This document shows positions 1 through 7,153 of a stretch of DNA of 13,493 nucleotides, piece after piece; positions within the stretch are counted from its first letter, which is position 1, and each line of letters begins with the position of its first letter. A program made the position numbers and the translations under genes. Below the pieces are notes generated by a model that was not told the origin of the DNA, did not search any database, and saw nothing but the letters and a program-made list of their open reading frames with translations. This stretch comes from an uncultured Collinsella sp. (GTDB lineage Bacteria > Actinomycetota > Coriobacteriia > Coriobacteriales > Coriobacteriaceae), in assembly GCA_905199225.1 (NCBI GenBank), contig CAJKFS010000051.1, positions 1 to 13,493 on the forward strand. Reading direction: 5' to 3'.

Positions 1-6
1 AAAGAG

Positions 7-32
7 AAGAGGCGGGGCATGCCCCGCCTCTT
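7..32 (-). terminator. Probable terminator hairpin after the arginine cluster
   Basis: A perfect inverted repeat has 12-nt arms at 7-18 and 21-32 around a 2-nt centre (so a real loop would open a few more bases). Read on the minus strand the stem is followed by a pyrimidine-rich stretch ending in TTT at the window edge, which suits an intrinsic terminator for transcripts coming from argD. The plus-strand flank is not U-rich. The gene to the left is not visible, so a shared or bidirectional terminator is possible. Confidence 0.6.
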
Positions 33-257
33 ACACCACATCTCTGCGCGCTACCATTTCGTCTTGCTATCTAGCCTTATTAGTCCAAAATTGCTGCTAC
101 CAAATCGGTAACAGTACTCATATTTGATGTTTTTTGACCAGCAGGTCTCCCCCGCCTTAGCAAATCTAAGACAAAACGGGGTCCAGACCGCTGAATCGTG
201 CCGCATAGGGCACGTCCGCAGTCCGGAACCCGGTCCAAATTGAGCTATTGCGTTGTG
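33..257. other. Gene-free 3' region between argD and the edge hairpin
   Basis: About 225 bp without a convincing gene. It holds a small inverted repeat with 6-bp arms at 197-202 and 209-214, and a 17-bp stretch at 97-113 that recurs with one mismatch at 4048-4064. The region is more A/T-rich around 60-170 than the coding DNA. The long plus-strand reading frame that begins near 198 is an antisense shadow of argD. Confidence 0.5.
97..113 (+). repeat. Copy 1 of a 17-bp intergenic motif
   Basis: The sequence ctaccaaatcggtaaca matches 16 of 17 bases with the segment at 4048-4064. Both copies are in non-coding gaps flanking arginine genes and have the same orientation. A 17-mer with one mismatch is not far from chance in a 13 kb window, so this is only a candidate for a dispersed intergenic element. 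Confidence 0.25.
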
Positions 258-1541
258 TTAGGCCAAAACGTCCGACAAAATCTCGATCAGGCTGTCCACG
301 TCGGCTTCCTCGCAGACAAGCGGCGGCAGGAAACGCAGTGTATGAGCTCCGGTCGCGTTAATCACGGCACCGGCCTCCAGCGCCCGGGCAACAATGTCAT
401 GCGCATCGCCCGCAGCGTCATCCAGATCGCAGCCGAGCATCAGGCCACGTCCACGCACCTCGGTAACGTGCGGCAGCTTGGCGAGCTCTGCCTCCATATA
501 GGCGCCAACCTTGGCGGCATGCTCGGCATAATCGCCGCGCACAAGCGCGGAGAGTGTCGCGGCACATGCCGCGATGGCCAAGCAGCTACCGCCGAAGGTC
601 GAACCATGATCGCCGGGCTTAAACACGTCGGCGATCTCCTTCTTTGCCACCACGGCGCCCATGGGGACGCCGTCGGCGATGCCCTTGGCAAGACTCATGA
701 TGTCAGGCTCCACGCCATAGGTCTGGAATGCAAACGGCTTGCCGGAGCGGAAGATGCCACACTGGACCTCGTCGGCGATAAGAACGGCGCCCACCTCGTG
801 CGCCAAGTCGCGCGCAGCCGCCATAAACTCCTCGGTCATGGGATGCACGCCGCTCTCGCCCTGGATCGGCTCGAGCATCACGGCGCAAATCTCGCTTCCG
901 AGCTGCTTAAAGATTGCGCGCAGTTCATCGACATCGTTGGGCGTGCAGGCCACAAAGCCGCCCGGCAGCGGACGAAAACTGTCCTGCAGCCAATCCTGCA
1001 TGGTCGCCGCAATGGTCTCGAGCGTACGACCGTGGAAACCGCCGCGCATGCACACGATGGTGTTGCCACCGTTGCCGGCACGCTTGGCGTACAGGCGCGC
1101 GAGCTTCATCGAGCCCTCGTTGGCCTCGGCACCGGAGTTGGCAAAGAACGTCTCCCACACCTGCTCGCCCGCAGCCGGAACGCCAAGCGCCGCCGCCGTA
1201 GTCTCGTCGCCGGCGGCAATCGCGTCGGCAAGCACGCACGCGCCATCCACATCGTCGTTAGCGAGCTTGGACAGTAGCGCCGCGACCTGGCCACGCTGCT
1301 CGATGTAGAAATAGTTGGAGACATGCAAGAGCTTTTTGGTCTGCGTCTCGAGCGCCGACAGCACTGCCGCATTGCCGTGGCCTAGGCTGCATACGCCAAT
1401 ACCTGCAAGAAAATCGAGATACTCACGGCCATCGTCACCGATGAGCTTCATACCGTGACCCTCGACAAATTCGACCGGAGAGCGACCAAAGGTGTGCATA
1501 ACATAATGGGATTCGAGTGATTGTTGAGCTGCAAGTGACAT
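258..1541 (-). CDS. argD: Acetylornithine aminotransferase
   Basis: PLP-dependent class III aminotransferase that makes N2-acetylornithine from N-acetylglutamate semialdehyde and glutamate in cytosolic arginine synthesis; many family members also act in lysine synthesis. Seen: NSGAEANE at about 135-142, the PLP-phosphate contact GGFHGRT (167-173), DEVQ (258-261) and the Schiff-base lysine in SLAKGIADG (Lys286). I chose the ATG at 1541 because a GAAAGG SD lies 8 nt upstream; the TTG at 1574 has no such site. That gives 427 aa, longer than the usual 380-400, mostly because of an alanine-rich segment at about 96-127 just before the NSGAEAN motif. It is the last gene of argCJBD, 68 bp after argB. 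A different omega-amino-acid substrate is possible, but the context makes ArgD very likely. Confidence 0.93.
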   Translation of the reverse strand: MSLAAQQSLESHYVMHTFGRSPVEFVEGHGMKLIGDDGREYLDFLAGIGVCSLGHGNAAVLSALETQTKKLLHVSNYFYIEQRGQVAALLSKLANDDVDGACVLADAIAAGDETTAAALGVPAAGEQVWETFFANSGAEANEGSMKLARLYAKRAGNGGNTIVCMRGGFHGRTLETIAATMQDWLQDSFRPLPGGFVACTPNDVDELRAIFKQLGSEICAVMLEPIQGESGVHPMTEEFMAAARDLAHEVGAVLIADEVQCGIFRSGKPFAFQTYGVEPDIMSLAKGIADGVPMGAVVAKKEIADVFKPGDHGSTFGGSCLAIAACAATLSALVRGDYAEHAAKVGAYMEAELAKLPHVTEVRGRGLMLGCDLDDAAGDAHDIVARALEAGAVINATGAHTLRFLPPLVCEEADVDSLIEILSDVLA

Positions 1542-1609
1542 GGGATACCTTTCGTTAAGCGCCAGGAAGCGCAAACTGTAAGCGTAATGGCGTGGCGATT
1601 TAAAACCGA

Positions 1610-2590
1610 CTAGACCGTTTGAAGCTTCTCGACCTCGTCGAGGTTCTCGGTCAGGCGCGCCGCAAACGTCGAAAGCGGGTGCGGATGCGTATCGAACTCG
1701 TAAGCCGTCTCGGTGGAGTGGATCACGGTACCGACGCCAGCATCGGTCAGCAGCTCCAGCAGCAGCGAGTGCGGCGTCGTGCCGTTGATGATGTGGGCTC
1801 GGAACACGCCAGCGGTAAGCGCATCGACGGCGGCGCGAAGCTTGGGGATCATGCCCTTGTCGACCTCGCCGCCGTAGAGCATCTCATTGACCTCGTCGAG
1901 CGTCAGGTTGGAGATGAGCGAATCCTTATTGCTAAAGTCCTTGTACAGGCCGTCGACATCGGTCAAAAAAATCGCTTTGTGCGCGTGAAGCGCCGCCGCA
2001 ACGGCACCGGCGGCGGTATCGGCGTTGATGTTGAAGAAGCCACCGTCCTCCCCCGCCGCGACCGTGGCGATAACGGGAATGTACTCGCTATCGAGCAAAC
2101 GCTCGATATAGTCGGTGTTGACGTGCGTGACCTTGCCTACGCGGCCGAGCTCTGGGTCGAGTGGCTCGGCGATAAGGGTACCGGCGTCGCTGCCGGACAC
2201 GCCCACGGCAAGGTTGCCGTGGTGGTTGAGTGCCGCGACCAGCTCCTGATTGACCTTGCCGCCCAGTACCTCGCGCACGATGTCCATGGTGGCAGCCGTA
2301 GTCACGCGCTGGCCGTTCTTAAACTCGACGAGGATATCGTAGTGGCTGAGCGCCTCGTTGATGGCCTTGCCGCCACCGTGCACGATAACAGGGCGCATGC
2401 CGATAATCTTGAGCAGGACGATATCGCTCATCACGTCACGACGCAGCTGCTCGTCGACCATGGCGGCACCGCCGTACTTGATAACGACCGTCTTACCGGT
2501 CAGGTTCTTAATCCACGGCAGCGCCTCGAACAGCAGCTGCGCGGTAACTTCGTTGGATTCGCTCGAGCGACAATCGCGTGCGAACTTCAT
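1610..2590 (-). CDS. argB: Acetylglutamate kinase
   Basis: Amino-acid kinase that phosphorylates N-acetylglutamate with ATP, the second step of arginine synthesis and often the feedback point. Seen, numbering from the ATG at 2590: KYGG with Lys38, HGGG (71-74), the NINAD segment (188-192), the nucleotide-site sequence TDVDGLY (210-216) and KGMIPKL (245-251). The ATG at 2590 has a GAGG site 8 nt upstream; an in-frame GTG at 2662 would add 24 residues of low-complexity sequence without an SD. The protein is 326 aa against about 280-300 usual. It carries about 32 residues before the KYGG strand, which could form the N-terminal helix known from arginine-inhibited hexameric forms (inference). It also has about 36 residues after the normal GVGTVI end. 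It lies 81 bp after argJ and 68 bp before argD. Confidence 0.93.
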   Translation of the reverse strand: MKFARDCRSSESNEVTAQLLFEALPWIKNLTGKTVVIKYGGAAMVDEQLRRDVMSDIVLLKIIGMRPVIVHGGGKAINEALSHYDILVEFKNGQRVTTAATMDIVREVLGGKVNQELVAALNHHGNLAVGVSGSDAGTLIAEPLDPELGRVGKVTHVNTDYIERLLDSEYIPVIATVAAGEDGGFFNINADTAAGAVAAALHAHKAIFLTDVDGLYKDFSNKDSLISNLTLDEVNEMLYGGEVDKGMIPKLRAAVDALTAGVFRAHIINGTTPHSLLLELLTDAGVGTVIHSTETAYEFDTHPHPLSTFAARLTENLDEVEKLQTV

Positions 2591-2671
2591 AGTCAGCCTC
2601 GTCTTTCGTGTAGCTATTGCGCCGTCCCTCGTTGCCCGCGATTGCAGCGGGGCGCACGGCACATCGGGAGT

Positions 2672-3940
2672 CTAGGAACGGTAGTCACCGTTAATGGAGA
2701 TGTACTCGTGCGTGAGGTCGCAAGTCCACACGGTGGTCGCCGCGTCCCCTGCGCCCAGGTCTGCCGAGATCACAATCTCGGGCGCCTCAAAACGTCGCAG
2801 GGCTTCGTCCCCATCGAAGGGGACCGTCAGGCCATCGCGACAGACGGGCATACCCATCATGTCGATGGACACATCTTCTTGGTTAAACTGCACGCCGCAC
2901 TTACCGAGCGCCATGGCGACGCGGCCCCAGTTGCAATCGTGGCCGGCAATGCAGGTCTTGACGAGCGGCGAGTTGGCGACGGCACGAGCGGCGATATCGG
3001 CCTCCTCGTCGTTCACGGCGCCGGTGACGTTAACCGTCACGAGCTTGGATGCGCCCTCGCCATCTGCGGCGATGTTGCGCGCCAGGCTCTCGCACACCTC
3101 ATGCACGGCAAAGGCTAGCTCGTCGAAGGCGTCAGAGCCCTCGACAATAGGCTCGGCATCTGCGGCAGCGGCCCCGGAGGCAAGCATGATGCAGGTGTCG
3201 TTAGTCGAGGTGTCGGAATCGACCGTTACCTTGTTGAAGGTCTGTTTGACGGTGGAGAGCAACAGGGCATGGAGCGCCTCCGGCTCGACGGGGGCATCGG
3301 TAGTGATGACCGCGATCATGGTTGCCATGTTGGGCATGATCATGCCCGAGCCCTTGCACATACCGCCCACCGTATAGGCATTGCCTGCGTGCCCCGCGGC
3401 CTCGCTGCGGTAACACACGGCATACTCCTTGGAGTGCGTGTCGGTCGTCATGATAGCGCGGGCGGCATCGGCGCCACCGTGGGCGGAGAGCGCCTCGTAG
3501 GCGGCAGGAACGGCAGTCTCAAACGTGTCAATCGGCAGAATCTGACCAATTACGCCCGTGGAGGCGACCAGAATCTGCTGGGGCTCGCAGCCGATGACCT
3601 GCGAGGCGATGTTGCAGGTCTCGCGCGCGCAGGCAAGACCGGTCTCACCCGTGGCGGCGTTGGCATTGCCAGAGTTGACCGAAACGCCGGCAATGACGCC
3701 GTAGCCCTTGTCGGCGCCGCCCAGGTTGGCACGGCTCACCTGCACGGGCGCCGCACAAAAGCGGTTGGTCGTAAACACGCCGGCCCCGGGACAGGGTTTA
3801 TCGGGCACGACGAGCGCGTAATCCAGGCGCTCGGGATTCTTGCGGAATCCGGCATGGATGCCCGCCGCCTTAAAGCCGGCTGCCGCCGTTACGCCGCCCT
3901 CTACGGCACGAATCTTGATATCGAACTGCTCAGCATTCAT
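2672..3940 (-). CDS. argJ: Glutamate/ornithine N-acetyltransferase ArgJ
   Basis: Transfers the acetyl group from N-acetylornithine to glutamate, which closes the cyclic arginine pathway; some ArgJ proteins also use acetyl-CoA. The precursor of this family cuts itself into alpha and beta chains before a threonine. Here the site is clear: KGSGMI (196-201) followed by PNMATM, with Thr207 as the expected new N-terminus and nucleophile. Other family marks are NSGNANA (89-95), the ASTGVIG segment (126-132), DSDTSTND in the beta chain, and the C-terminal HEYISINGDYRS. Length, 422 aa, is slightly above the usual 390-410. An AAGGAGT SD lies about 10 nt before the ATG. It follows argC after a 134-bp gap. 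With ArgJ here, a separate ArgE deacetylase is not needed. Whether it is bifunctional cannot be told from sequence alone. Confidence 0.95.
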   Translation of the reverse strand: MNAEQFDIKIRAVEGGVTAAAGFKAAGIHAGFRKNPERLDYALVVPDKPCPGAGVFTTNRFCAAPVQVSRANLGGADKGYGVIAGVSVNSGNANAATGETGLACARETCNIASQVIGCEPQQILVASTGVIGQILPIDTFETAVPAAYEALSAHGGADAARAIMTTDTHSKEYAVCYRSEAAGHAGNAYTVGGMCKGSGMIMPNMATMIAVITTDAPVEPEALHALLLSTVKQTFNKVTVDSDTSTNDTCIMLASGAAAADAEPIVEGSDAFDELAFAVHEVCESLARNIAADGEGASKLVTVNVTGAVNDEEADIAARAVANSPLVKTCIAGHDCNWGRVAMALGKCGVQFNQEDVSIDMMGMPVCRDGLTVPFDGDEALRRFEAPEIVISADLGAGDAATTVWTCDLTHEYISINGDYRS

Positions 3941-4022
3941 CGTCTTTATGACTCCTTATGTCAAACAAAAAATGGGCATCGGTTGGTACGCCATGCCAGC
4001 CACAATCATGAGACCAGCTTAA

Positions 4023-4038
4023 GAGTGGCGCCCCACTC
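4023..4038. other. Small hairpin in the argC-argJ gap
   Basis: Perfect 6-bp arms (4023-4028 and 4033-4038) enclose a 4-nt loop. No U-run follows on either strand, so it is not a convincing terminator. It could slow 3' exonucleases or tune argJ relative to argC, but this is speculation. Confidence 0.3.
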
Positions 4039-4047
4039 GATGCCCGA

Positions 4048-4064
4048 CTACCAAATCGTTAACA
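4048..4064 (+). repeat. Copy 2 of a 17-bp intergenic motif
   Basis: This matches 97-113 at 16 of 17 positions (G to T at position 12). It ends 11 bp beyond the argC stop codon, inside the argC-argJ gap. See the copy at 97-113. Confidence 0.25.
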
Positions 4065-4074
4065 ATCGAATGTG

Positions 4075-5145
4075 CTACACCGGGCACGCCACTGTGGGCA
4101 AGCCTCGTCGCTCGTCAAAGCCAAAAACGATGTTGGCGCACTGGACCGCCTGGCCTGCTGCACCCTTGCACAGATTGTCGATGGCGCCCGTAGCCACCAG
4201 AACGCCCGCGCGCTTGTTGAGCGCGAGGCCGATTTGGGCGGCGTTGGTGCCGACGACCGAAGCCGTCTTGGGCTGCTGGCCGGCATCGAGTACGCGCACG
4301 AAGGTGCGACCGGCGTAGAACTGCTTGTAATGGTCGACAACGTCCTCAAGGGTCAAGGTATCGATAGCCTGCGGCGTAAGCGGCATCGTCACCGTAGAGA
4401 GCAGACCGCGCTTGAGCGGTGCCAGGTGCGGGGTAAAGACGACGCGATCGGTTAGGCCCAAGATCTGCTCGATTTCGGGCGTGTGACGGTGCTTGCCCAC
4501 GCCATAGGCCTCCAGGTTCTCCTCCGCGCTGCAAAAATGCGTGCGGACGTTGCAGGACTTACCGGCACCCGTTACACCGCTGATAGCGTCAACGATCACG
4601 GGACCGCCCTGGGCAACCCAGCCGGCGCGCACGGCAGGCGCAGCGGCAAGGCTCGTTGCGGTGGGATAGCAACCGGCGCAGGCGACCAGCACGGGCTTGC
4701 CGTCGGCGTGGTCGGATGCAGCAGTCTCCAAATCCTGGCAAAACAGCTCGGGCAGACCAAAGGCGCGGCTCTTGAGTAGCTCGGGGCTCGTGTGCTCGGC
4801 GGCATACCAGGCCGCAAAGGTGGCCGGATCGCTCAGGCGATAGTCGGCCGAGAGGTCAATGCAGGAGACCCCCGCGGCAAGCAGGGCGGGCACCTGTGCC
4901 ATGGCAGCCGTGTGCGGCACGGCCAAAAAGACCGTATCGCAGTTCTTGAGCTCGGGGGCATCATGCGTCGTGAAGACAAGATCGCTTACGCCGGCGAAGC
5001 TCGGGTACACCGCAGACAACGGCTGGCCGGCATCGGCGTTGGACGTAATGGCAGCAAGTTCAAACTCGGGATGACCGAGGACGAGGCGAATGAGCTCGGC
5101 ACCGGCATATCCAGCCGCACCGACGATTCCAACCTTTAATGACAT
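4075..5145 (-). CDS. argC: N-acetyl-gamma-glutamyl-phosphate reductase
   Basis: NADPH-dependent reduction of N-acetylglutamyl phosphate to the semialdehyde, the third step of arginine synthesis. Seen: N-terminal Rossmann motif GIVGAAGYAGAEL (6-18), the catalytic cysteine in AGCYPTA (Cys159), ISGVTGAGK (188-196), and KHRHTPEI (218-225), which holds the family's active-site histidine. Length, 356 aa, is normal for the long ArgC type (about 340-350). The ATG at 5145 is preceded by an AAGGAGT SD at a good distance. This is the first gene of argCJBD; two ARG-box-like sites lie 84-122 bp upstream, so arginine repression through ArgR is likely. No argF, argG, argH or argR is in the window. Confidence 0.95.
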   Translation of the reverse strand: MSLKVGIVGAAGYAGAELIRLVLGHPEFELAAITSNADAGQPLSAVYPSFAGVSDLVFTTHDAPELKNCDTVFLAVPHTAAMAQVPALLAAGVSCIDLSADYRLSDPATFAAWYAAEHTSPELLKSRAFGLPELFCQDLETAASDHADGKPVLVACAGCYPTATSLAAAPAVRAGWVAQGGPVIVDAISGVTGAGKSCNVRTHFCSAEENLEAYGVGKHRHTPEIEQILGLTDRVVFTPHLAPLKRGLLSTVTMPLTPQAIDTLTLEDVVDHYKQFYAGRTFVRVLDAGQQPKTASVVGTNAAQIGLALNKRAGVLVATGAIDNLCKGAAGQAVQCANIVFGFDERRGLPTVACPV

Positions 5146-5228
5146 ATCAGACTCCTTGTCTGCAGTTATGCACCAATGCGCATCCCGCAGCCGTCGTTAT
5201 GAAGTGGGTTGAAACTTTAGCACCAAAA

Positions 5229-5267
5229 GATGCATATATACGCAAATCTTTTACATATTCATGCATT
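5229..5267 (-). promoter_or_regulatory. Tandem ARG-box-like sites over the argC promoter
   Basis: Two imperfect palindromes resemble the ArgR/AhrC site (core TGAAT-4 A/T-ATTCA). Site 1 has core TGCATATATACGCA at 5231-5244 (7 of 10 core positions). Site 2 has core TACATATTCATGCA at 5252-5265 (7 of 10). Taken as 18-bp boxes (5229-5246, 5250-5267) they are separated by 3 bp, a 21-bp centre distance, which is the arrangement known for ArgR hexamer binding. A TATATA -10 candidate on the minus strand (5235-5240) lies inside site 1, with a poor -35 near 5258-5263 inside site 2. Binding would block RNA polymerase. The promoter call is weaker than the operator call. Confidence 0.55.
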
Positions 5268-5312
5268 GAAACAGTCCCGACACATTCACTCGAAGGAATT
5301 GACAAATGAATA

Positions 5313-5365
5313 CGGGCCCCACATTGCCCAATGCACCTTACGGTGACGTTGCAATGCGGGACCCG
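5313..5365 (-). terminator. Long hairpin ending the flavin operon
   Basis: Arms of 15 nt (5313-5327 and 5351-5365) pair at 13 of 15 positions as plus-strand RNA, but at all 15 as minus-strand RNA because the two odd positions become G-U pairs. The 23-nt loop contains a second hairpin of 4 bp closed by a GUAA (GNRA-type) tetraloop on the minus strand (5334-5345). The downstream flank on the minus strand (5301-5312) is moderately T-rich, 7 of 12, without a clean U-run. It lies 46 bp after the last split-barrel gene and upstream of the argC promoter, so a terminator or 3'-end-stabilising structure is the best reading. Confidence 0.55.
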
Positions 5366-5410
5366 CTACATGCGAGAATTTGAATTGTCGAAGCTTGCTG
5401 AGAGACTCGT

Positions 5411-5821
5411 TTAGAGCTCGACTGGCACCCATTCGTCATGGTTGCAGATAAAGGCCTCGGGTTCCTCCACGCTAAAGAAGACGAGCGTGGGATCGTCTGC
5501 GCCCTCGTAGTGCTCGCCTAGGCGCTCCAGGTGCTTCCAGCCTGCCTCGCGCATATCGGGAGCGGCTTGGTCATCCAGACCCGCACGCCCGCGCAAGATG
5601 AGCCAGCCATGGCCCGGCCACCAACTCGTGGCCTCAAAGCGTTGATTTTGCAGCAGCTCTTGCCACACGTCTTTGGTGCGCGCCGTTACAAACCACAGCT
5701 TGCCGTCCTGGATCTGCGCAAACGAAAACGGACGCACATGCGGCTGTCCGTCAACGCTCGTCGCCAAATACCATGCCGGCACCGACGTCAGATACTCCAA
5801 CACCGTATTCAATCCGTCCAT
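5411..5821 (-). CDS. Pyridoxamine-oxidase-like split-barrel protein, copy 1
   Basis: A small (136 aa) soluble protein of the PNPOx-like FMN-binding split-barrel family. Visible features: PAWYLAT (15-21), RPFSFA (30-35), DGKLWF (39-44) and KDVW (50-53), the usual opening of this fold: strand, HVRPF strand, DG turn and strand. No signal peptide or membrane segment. Members bind FMN or related cofactors and often act as uncharacterised oxidoreductases; the substrate cannot be told here. The ATG at 5821 has an AGGAGG SD 4-5 nt upstream; an upstream GTG at 5836 overlaps that site and is rejected. It is a clear paralogue of the next gene upstream (5876-6322), separated by 54 bp, so a tandem duplication. 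Probably the last gene of the FMN-riboswitch transcript. Confidence 0.85.
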   Translation of the reverse strand: MDGLNTVLEYLTSVPAWYLATSVDGQPHVRPFSFAQIQDGKLWFVTARTKDVWQELLQNQRFEATSWWPGHGWLILRGRAGLDDQAAPDMREAGWKHLERLGEHYEGADDPTLVFFSVEEPEAFICNHDEWVPVEL

Positions 5822-5875
5822 GTGTCCTCCTGGCACTAGTCTTTTTGGGTCGGGGCTGTTTTAGCTACCCTAGGG

Positions 5876-6322
5876 CTAAAGCTCCAGGCGCTCCTCGCTG
5901 CCGTCGATATCACAGAAACGGGCGGCGATATTTCGCACCGAGAAAAACGCAAGGCGACCGTCGTTGGCACTATCGTGTTGCTCGCCGATGCCCACCATGT
6001 GCTTAAAGCCGGCTTGGCGCACCCGGTCGCTCACGACCGCGTCGTCCTCGAGCGCGGCCTCGCCGGTCAGCACGATCCAACACTCCCCCGGTTTCCAACC
6101 CGAAACCTCAAACTTGGGGTTCGCGCTGAGCTCGGCCCACACGTCCTTATCGCGCGAGGTGCAAAACCACAGCTTACCATCATCGACCATGGCAAACGAG
6201 AACGGCCTCACGCGCGGCTGATGTCCGTCCGTCACGTCGATCGTGGCAAGATACCACGCCGGAATACGCCTAAGATACGAACAGGCGCGCTCGAGCTGCG
6301 CCGTGCGATCGTTGTCGGTCAT
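5876..6322 (-). CDS. Pyridoxamine-oxidase-like split-barrel protein, copy 2
   Basis: A 148-aa member of the same FMN-binding split-barrel family as its neighbour. Shared blocks: PAWYLAT (21-27), RPFSFA (39-44), DGKLWF (48-53), KDVW (59-62), then a Trp/Gly-rich strand (GWKPGECWIVL). The C-terminal third differs much more between the two copies, so the pair has diverged in what may be the substrate side (inference). The ATG at 6322 follows an AAAGGGG SD. Only 30 bp separate it from the stop codon of ecfT on the same strand, with no hairpin between, so co-transcription with the riboflavin transporter is likely. This links a flavin-binding fold with flavin uptake. The exact reaction is unknown; it is not PdxH itself, which is longer and has a different C-terminus. 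Confidence 0.85.
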   Translation of the reverse strand: MTDNDRTAQLERACSYLRRIPAWYLATIDVTDGHQPRVRPFSFAMVDDGKLWFCTSRDKDVWAELSANPKFEVSGWKPGECWIVLTGEAALEDDAVVSDRVRQAGFKHMVGIGEQHDSANDGRLAFFSVRNIAARFCDIDGSEERLEL

Positions 6323-6352
6323 AGGGACCCCTTTCCTGCGCTCGAATCGCGC

Positions 6353-7153
6353 CTAAACAAGTTGAAGATTGATGACAATGACGCAGATGAGCAGCAACGC
6401 CGTCACCACCGCCGCCAACGCGTCGCCGCGGCCAAATGCAAGCGCATGCAGACGTGTGCGGCCCTGCTCGCCATGATAGCAACGGGCATCCATGGCGGCA
6501 GACAGCGTTTCGGCATGACGAAACACGCCCGTGAACAGCGGAATCGCCACACTGCCGAGCATACGCACGCCGCCGAGCGGGCCCCCCGTCACGCGCGCAC
6601 CGCGGCTCGCCTGCGCATCGGCCGTCTGCTTCATCTCGGTGGCAAACTGCGGCATAAAGCGCAGCGCGATACCCATGATCATGCCGAGCTCGTGCGCAGG
6701 AAGTCCCACACGCGCAAACGGCGCGAGCAGGCGCTCAAAGCCCGCAGTGAGGTCGAGCGTCGGTGTGGTGAGCGTGATAGCGCTCATACCGGCCATCATC
6801 AAGGTCAGGCGGCACGCCATAAAGGCGGCGGAATGCAGCGAGCCCTCGCTCATCTGCAAAAAGCCGAGCTGCCACAGAATGCGCCCGCTCTGGTCGGAAA
6901 ACAGGTTGAGCACCGCGACCACCGCGACGATCGCCAGCAGCGGTGCCATCGATGACAGGACGCGACGAGCCGGCACCCGGGACACGGTATAGATCAGGAC
7001 AACGAAGATTGCGACCGGGACCAGTCCGCGGAAGCTGCTGACCGTGAGCGTCGTGATCAGAAACACAAAGCCCAAGAGCAACTTAGTTCGCGGGTCCAGG
7101 CGGTGAATTGCACTATCGCCGGGATAGTAGCTGCCAAACGAAAACGCCTCCAT
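6353..7153 (-). CDS. ecfT: ECF transporter transmembrane component EcfT
   Basis: The 266-aa membrane coupling subunit of an energy-coupling-factor importer; it joins the substrate-binding S component to the ATPases. Hydrophobic segments lie at about 25-56, 68-85, 108-128, 155-168 and 245-264. The two coupling-helix signatures with a conserved Arg are visible: ADAQASRGA (178-186) and AMDARCYHG (220-228). In the second the usual glycine after Arg is cysteine, which occurs in the family. The ATG shares its A with the ecfA stop (TAATG, a 1-nt overlap), and a GAGGAGGG SD lies 6 nt upstream inside ecfA, so translation is coupled. With ribU and the fused ATPase adjacent, this is a dedicated riboflavin ECF system. 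Confidence 0.92.
   Translation of the reverse strand: MEAFSFGSYYPGDSAIHRLDPRTKLLLGFVFLITTLTVSSFRGLVPVAIFVVLIYTVSRVPARRVLSSMAPLLAIVAVVAVLNLFSDQSGRILWQLGFLQMSEGSLHSAAFMACRLTLMMAGMSAITLTTPTLDLTAGFERLLAPFARVGLPAHELGMIMGIALRFMPQFATEMKQTADAQASRGARVTGGPLGGVRMLGSVAIPLFTGVFRHAETLSAAMDARCYHGEQGRTRLHALAFGRGDALAAVVTALLLICVIVINLQLV

Noticed and set aside
198..1277. A 359-codon plus-strand frame over argD
   Set aside because: Antisense shadow of argD; no recognisable domain or SD.
1542..1574. TTG start at 1574 for argD
   Set aside because: A rare start without an SD; the ATG at 1541 has a good one.
2591..2662. GTG start at 2662 for argB
   Set aside because: It would add 24 low-complexity residues, begins 10 bp after the argJ stop without an SD, and the ATG at 2590 has a GAGG site and gives a better family length.
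1619..3118. A 499-codon plus-strand frame across argB and argJ
   Set aside because: It overlaps two well-supported enzymes on the other strand and has Arg/His/Asp-rich composition typical of antisense shadows.
5313..5375. T-box-like sequence (AGCGGGTCCCGC with later AACGTC) upstream of argC
   Set aside because: It loosely recalls a T-box antiterminator, but the gene before it ends at 5411, leaving no room for the specifier stem. The core bulge sequence also does not match. A terminator-like hairpin is simpler.
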